Below are positions 60,769 to 64,000 of a DNA stretch of 64,000 nt, one piece after another; positions within the stretch are counted from its first letter, which is position 1; each line of letters begins with the position of its first letter. The notes beneath the pieces are model-generated. The model made no database searches. It saw nothing but the letters and a program-made list of their open reading frames with translations, and was not told the DNA's origin. Made by a program: the position numbers and the translations under genes. The stretch covers positions 310,001 through 374,000 of the forward strand of contig NZ_JNYY01000004.1 in NCBI RefSeq assembly GCF_000716785.1, given 5' to 3'. Origin of the DNA: Amycolatopsis vancoresmycina (GTDB lineage: Bacteria; Actinomycetota; Actinomycetes; Mycobacteriales; Pseudonocardiaceae).

Positions 60769-61388
60769 CGCCCGGCCACCTCCTCCTTGGCCCCCCGGAT
60801 GAAGCCGCGCTCCCGCGCGACGTCGGCGAGCAGGTCGCGCAGCTGCGCGCGGCCGCGGTGCAGGCGGGACATCACGGTGCCGATGGGCGTGTCCATGATC
60901 TCGGCGATCTCCTTGTACGCGAAGCCCTCGACGTCGGCCAGGTAGACGGCCAGCCGGAACTCCTCGGGCAGCTTCTGCAGGGCGGCCTTGACGTCGGTGT
61001 CGGGGAGGTTGTCCATCGCCTCCACCTCGGCCGACCGCAGCCCGCTCGAGGTGTGGCTCTCCGCCTTGGCGATCTGCCAGTCGGTGATCTCCTCGGTGGG
61101 CGCCTGCACGGGCTGCCGCTGCCGCTTGCGGTAGCCGTTGATGTAGGTGTTGGTCAGGATGCGGTACATCCACGCCTTGAGGTTCGTCCCCGCCTTGAAG
61201 GAGGCGAACGCGGCGTAGGCCTTCAGATAGGTCTCCTGGACCAGGTCCTCGGCATCGGCGGGGTTGCGGGTCATCCGCATCGCGGCCGAGTACAGCTGGT
61301 CGAGCAGCGGCATCGCGTCCCGCTCGAAGCGCTCGGCGCGCTCCGCCTCGGTCGCTTCTTCCGGCGCTGAGTTCTGCGTGCTCGGCAA
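60765..61388 (-). CDS. sigR: ECF sigma factor SigR (SigH-type), thiol-oxidative stress
   Basis: A 207-residue group-4 sigma factor. Region 2 shows PADAEDLVQETYLKAYAAFA and LKAWMYRILTNTYINGYRKR; region 4 is LPEEFRLAVYLADVEGFAYK with IGTVMSRLHRGRAQLR. It directs thioredoxin and mycothiol genes when RsrA is oxidised. TTG at 61388 follows GGGAAGGGAA and gives the usual size. The frame stays open upstream to GTG at 61532, 48 codons earlier, next to a SigR promoter, suggesting a second, longer product. Confidence 0.9.
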   Translation of the reverse strand: MPSTQNSAPEEATEAERAERFERDAMPLLDQLYSAAMRMTRNPADAEDLVQETYLKAYAAFASFKAGTNLKAWMYRILTNTYINGYRKRQRQPVQAPTEEITDWQIAKAESHTSSGLRSAEVEAMDNLPDTDVKAALQKLPEEFRLAVYLADVEGFAYKEIAEIMDTPIGTVMSRLHRGRAQLRDLLADVARERGFIRGAKEEVAGR

Positions 61389-61531
61389 ACCGTTCCCTTC
61401 CCGCTCGGCGTCGATGCGCGTGCGCGCATACGGCGGACCCGAGTTTACGCGGGGACCGGGCACGCCGCGGTTCGCCGGTGCCTCGGGACGGCGGCGGCTG
61501 CGAGAGCGTGTGGTGGCGAGCGTTGTGGTCA

Positions 61532-61568
61532 CGCCCCGTACAACCGATCGGGGGGATCGGGCATTCCC
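61532..61568 (-). promoter_or_regulatory. SigR-dependent autoregulatory promoter
   Basis: GGGAAT (61568-61563), 18 bases, GTTG (61544-61541) match the SigR/SigH consensus GGAAT-N18/19-GTT. The presumed start site lies close to GTG 61532, the first codon of a 48-codon in-frame extension of sigR. The same arrangement makes the unstable SigR-prime isoform in Streptomyces. Confidence 0.82.
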
Positions 61569-61574
61569 TAGACT
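61569..61574 (+). promoter_or_regulatory. -10 box of a leaderless promoter for ybaK
   Basis: TAGACT lies 6 bases before the ATG at 61581. It abuts the divergent SigR -35 box. Confidence 0.5.
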
Positions 61575-61580
61575 TCCGCC

Positions 61581-62057
61581 ATGGCTGGCAAGGGCACCCC
61601 GGCGACGGCGCTGTTGACGAAGCAGAAAGTGGCGCACGAGCTGCACGCGTACGACCACGACCCGCGGGCGGAGTCGTACGGGTTGGAGGCGGTGGAGGCG
61701 CTGGGCCTGGACCGCGCACGGGTGTTCAAGACGCTGGTGGCGGAGGTGGACGGCCGGCTGGTGGTCGGCGTGGTGCCGGTCACGGGACAGCTGGACTTGA
61801 AGGCTTTGGCGGCCGCGGCGGGCGGCAAGAAGGCGAAGATGGCGGACCCGGCGGCGGCCCAGCGGGCGACGGGGTACGTGCTCGGCGGGATCTCGCCGCT
61901 GGGGCATCGCAGCCGGCTGCCGGTGGTGATCGACGCGTCGGCCGAGGGATTCGAGACGGTGTTCTGCTCGGCCGGGCGGCGGGGGTTGGAGGTGGAGCTG
62001 GCGCCGGCTGAGCTGATCCGGCTGACCGGGGCCGTGGTGGCGCCGATCGCGGCCTGA
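61581..62057 (+). CDS. YbaK/EbsC-family Cys-tRNA(Pro) deacylase
   Basis: A 158-residue trans-editing enzyme: ALLTKQKVAHELHAYDHDPR, LGLDRARVFKTLVAEVDGRL (catalytic Lys in VFKTL) and AQRATGYVLGGISPLGHRSR. It removes Cys mischarged on tRNA-Pro. ATG at 61581, probably leaderless, divergent from sigR. Confidence 0.88.
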   Translation: MAGKGTPATALLTKQKVAHELHAYDHDPRAESYGLEAVEALGLDRARVFKTLVAEVDGRLVVGVVPVTGQLDLKALAAAAGGKKAKMADPAAAQRATGYVLGGISPLGHRSRLPVVIDASAEGFETVFCSAGRRGLEVELAPAELIRLTGAVVAPIAA

Positions 62058-62066
62058 GCTGCGGGA

Positions 62067-62675
62067 TCAGGCCAGCGGCCGCAGCACCCGCGACAGCCAC
62101 TCCGTCGCCGCCCGGGACACCGACTCCAGGTCCGCCGACAGGTTGTGGTCCCCGTCGACCACGACGACCTCGTGGTGCGGTCCCGCCGCGGGCCGACCGA
62201 ACGGGTCCCGCGCCCCCTGCACCACCAGCACCGGCACCTCGACCGCGTCCAGCTCCGGCTGGCGCGTCTTCTCCGGCTTGCCCGGCGGGTGCTCCGGGAA
62301 CGCCAGGCACAGCACCGCCACCGCCTGCCCGGCGGCAGCCGTCCGGCACGCCACCCGGGCCCCCGACGAGCGGCCGCCGAACACGAACGGGAGGTCGTCG
62401 AAGCGCTCCGACAGCTCGTCCGCCACCGTCAGCCAGGCCGTGTCCAGCTGGTTCGCCGGGGCGGGTGCGCGGCGGCCCGCCACCCGGTACGGCTGCTCCA
62501 CCAGCGCCACGTGGACGCCGGCCGTCTGGGCCGCGCGGGTCACCTCCACCAGGTCCTTCGCGCCGAGGCCGCCGCCCGCGCCGTGGCCGAGCATCAGCAC
62601 CGCCGTGCCCTCCTCGGCGCAGTGCAGGTAGACCCGCGCCGGGCCGTAGGCGGTTTCGACCGGGATCGCCGTCAT
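62067..62675 (-). CDS. Alpha/beta-hydrolase (dienelactone-hydrolase/KANL3-like)
   Basis: A 202-residue hydrolase: VLMLGHGAGGGLGAKDLVEV, FVFGGRSSGARVACR (nucleophile elbow G-x-S-x-G), VPVLVVQGARDPFG (Asp) and VVVVDGDHNLSA (His). The substrate is unknown. Its ATG overlaps the SRAP gene stop (ATGA), so both are in one transcript. Confidence 0.82.
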   Translation of the reverse strand: MTAIPVETAYGPARVYLHCAEEGTAVLMLGHGAGGGLGAKDLVEVTRAAQTAGVHVALVEQPYRVAGRRAPAPANQLDTAWLTVADELSERFDDLPFVFGGRSSGARVACRTAAAGQAVAVLCLAFPEHPPGKPEKTRQPELDAVEVPVLVVQGARDPFGRPAAGPHHEVVVVDGDHNLSADLESVSRAATEWLSRVLRPLA

Positions 62676-63430
62676 GACTTCGGCATGTCGAACAGGGCGC
62701 CCTCGTGCGCCGGGTCGACGCGCTCCAGCAGCTCGGGGCCGTTGTTGCGGACGTTGTTCACGCGGGTCGAGATCGGCCGCAGCTCCAGCGACGCCACGAT
62801 GTCCTCCGGCGTCGGGACCAGCAGGTCGGTGACGTCCTCGCGGTCCGGGTCGAGCCAGCCGTCCCAGTGGGAGCGGGGCACGATCAGCGGCATCCGGTGG
62901 TGGACGTCGGTGAGCTGGCCCGCCGCATCGGTCGTGATGATCGAGAACGTGATCAGCGGCGCCGCGTCGTCGTCATCCTTCGGCCGCCAGGTCTCCCAGA
63001 TGCCGCCGAACGCGATCGACGAATCGTCGGGAGAAGTCATGTAGAACGGCTCCTTCTCCTTGCCCGTGCGGCGCCACTCGAACCAGCCGTCGGCCGGCAC
63101 CAGGCAGCGGCGCGACACCAGCGCGCGGCGGAAGGCCGGCTTCTCGGCCGCCGTCTCGGCGCGCGTGTTGATCATCCGCGAGCCGACCGACGGGTCCTTG
63201 GCCCAGAACGGCACCAGGCCCCAATTCATCATCCGCAGCGAGCGCTCGGCCGGCTCGTCCTCGAGGACCTGGCCGTCTTCGTCACGCGGGTGCCGCTGCA
63301 CGACCGTGACGACGTTCTTCGTCGGCGCCACGTTGTGGTCGGCGCGCGCGTGGCCTTCGGTGAGGTCGATCGCGTCGAACTCCTCGATCAGCTTCGCCGG
63401 GTCCTTCGTGGCGGCGTAGCGGCCGCACAT
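62672..63430 (-). CDS. SRAP/HMCES-family DNA-protein crosslink repair protein
   Basis: A 252-residue SRAP protein. After Met removal it begins CGRYAATKDPAKLIEEF with the catalytic Cys2, and it contains MNWGLVPFWAKDP, NTRAETAAEKPAFRRAL (Asn and Glu of the active site), RRCLVPADGWFEW and VHHRMPLIVP (His). It crosslinks to abasic sites in single-stranded DNA and protects them. ATG at 63430 follows AGGAGG and places Cys at position 2, which the chemistry requires. Confidence 0.93.
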   Translation of the reverse strand: MCGRYAATKDPAKLIEEFDAIDLTEGHARADHNVAPTKNVVTVVQRHPRDEDGQVLEDEPAERSLRMMNWGLVPFWAKDPSVGSRMINTRAETAAEKPAFRRALVSRRCLVPADGWFEWRRTGKEKEPFYMTSPDDSSIAFGGIWETWRPKDDDDAAPLITFSIITTDAAGQLTDVHHRMPLIVPRSHWDGWLDPDREDVTDLLVPTPEDIVASLELRPISTRVNNVRNNGPELLERVDPAHEGALFDMPKS

Positions 63431-63534
63431 AGCGCCTCCTCTTGCCGGATGAGCCATCGTTACACGCTGGCCAGGGCCCTGGCGAGCGGCGTGGGATCAT
63501 TCGGGTGGGCACCGGCGCACGAGAGGACGAGGGT

Positions 63535-64000
63535 TTGGCGCGCAACGACTGGAGCAAGCTGGACGAGTCCGACGTCCGCGTGCGTCCGGGCAAGGGCAGC
63601 CGGCCCCGCAGCAAGCGCCGTCCCGAGCACGCCGACGCCGTCACGGCCATGGTCATCGGCAAGGACCGCGGCCGCTGGACCTGCGCGATCGACGCCGATC
63701 CGGGCCAGGTGATCACCGCCATGCGGGCCCGCGAGATGGGCCGGACCCCGGTGGTCGTCGGTGACCGCGTCGGCATCGTCGGGGACGTCTCCGGCAAGCC
63801 GGACACGCTCGCGCGGATCGTCCGGGTCGACGACCGCACCAGCTCTCTGCTGCGCACGGCCGACGACACCGACCCGTACGAGCGGCTGGTCGTCGCCAAC
63901 GCCGAACGCCTGCTGATCGTCACCGCGCTGGCCGACCCGCCGCCGCGCACCGGCTTCATCGACCGCTGCATCGTCGCCTGCTACGCCGGCGGCGTCGAGC
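63535..64000 (+). CDS. rsgA: Ribosome small subunit-dependent GTPase RsgA (3' end missing)
   Basis: The first 155 residues are in the window. It has the N-terminal OB fold (VTAMVIGKDRGRWTCAIDAD, RTPVVVGDRVGIVGDVSGK) and the start of the circularly permuted GTPase domain (ERLVVANAERLLIVTALADP then PPRTGFIDRCIVACYAGG). RsgA helps the 30S subunit mature. TTG at 63535 follows GAGGACGAGGG. The mycobacterial homologue lies in the same neighbourhood. Confidence 0.9.
   Translation, partial: MARNDWSKLDESDVRVRPGKGSRPRSKRRPEHADAVTAMVIGKDRGRWTCAIDADPGQVITAMRAREMGRTPVVVGDRVGIVGDVSGKPDTLARIVRVDDRTSSLLRTADDTDPYERLVVANAERLLIVTALADPPPRTGFIDRCIVACYAGGVE

Overview
The window is about 70% G+C DNA from a filamentous or nocardioform actinobacterium. 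The best fit is the Pseudonocardiaceae, and Amycolatopsis in particular (inference). Support comes from a WhiB1 regulator, a Kgd-type 2-oxoglutarate enzyme, the zinc anti-sigma pair SigR/RsrA, the 24-residue actinobacterial ribosomal protein bL37, PdtaS, EspC-like and YbaB-like secretion-associated proteins, and many GTG/TTG starts. The right end (DAG-kinase-like, whiB1, pdtaS, bL37, rsrA-sigR, SRAP, rsgA) follows the order seen in mycobacteria, so it is a conserved chromosomal core.

Layout. 1-3042: a minus-strand operon of a nucleotide-cyclase-like protein with an effector-associated domain, a VMAP-like protein and a MoxR-type AAA+ ATPase (cut by the left edge). It looks like a vWA-MoxR-VMAP conflict system and is the most unusual locus here. 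3161-11001: LtrA membrane protein, FadE24/FadE23 acyl-CoA dehydrogenases, a PhaC-like hydrolase, an SDR, and a methionine aminopeptidase plus GNAT operon whose leaderless promoter carries a perfect 28-bp palindrome. 11148-13387: a three-gene type VII secretion-associated cluster. 13429-19992: accD1-accA1-fadE19 leucine/branched-chain acyl-CoA catabolism, a secreted SGNH esterase, and a TetR regulator whose 16-bp operator occurs in front of both its own gene and accD1. 20040-30570: metY-metX methionine synthesis, an FAD monooxygenase behind an operator, a decayed gene, a PucR regulator, a secreted M43 metalloprotease, a quinone-oxidoreductase-like enzyme and alanine dehydrogenase.

31079-36863: an ABC-2 exporter pair and a 1248-residue fused ABC exporter. 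38002-45753: kgd, acetyltransferase, luciferase-like enzyme, LysE exporter, and a ribosomal-protection GTPase overlapped by a 36-codon leader ORF. 45743-50558: a four-gene osmoprotectant ABC transporter and a BpsA-like polyamine synthase. 50635-57815: malic enzyme, RmlC-like epimerase, SRPBCC-MarR pair, small enzymes and a DAG-kinase-like protein. 58087-64000: the whiB1 to rsgA core, including a SigR-type promoter in front of sigR and a long in-frame N-terminal extension.

Across the window, many starts lie 5-8 bases after a TANNNT-like -10 box, so leaderless transcripts appear common. Convergent genes are separated by strong GC hairpins. Two intergenic repeat families were found: a 44-bp inverted repeat and arrays with a 21-bp period. 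No rRNA, tRNA, CRISPR array, insertion sequence or phage was seen.
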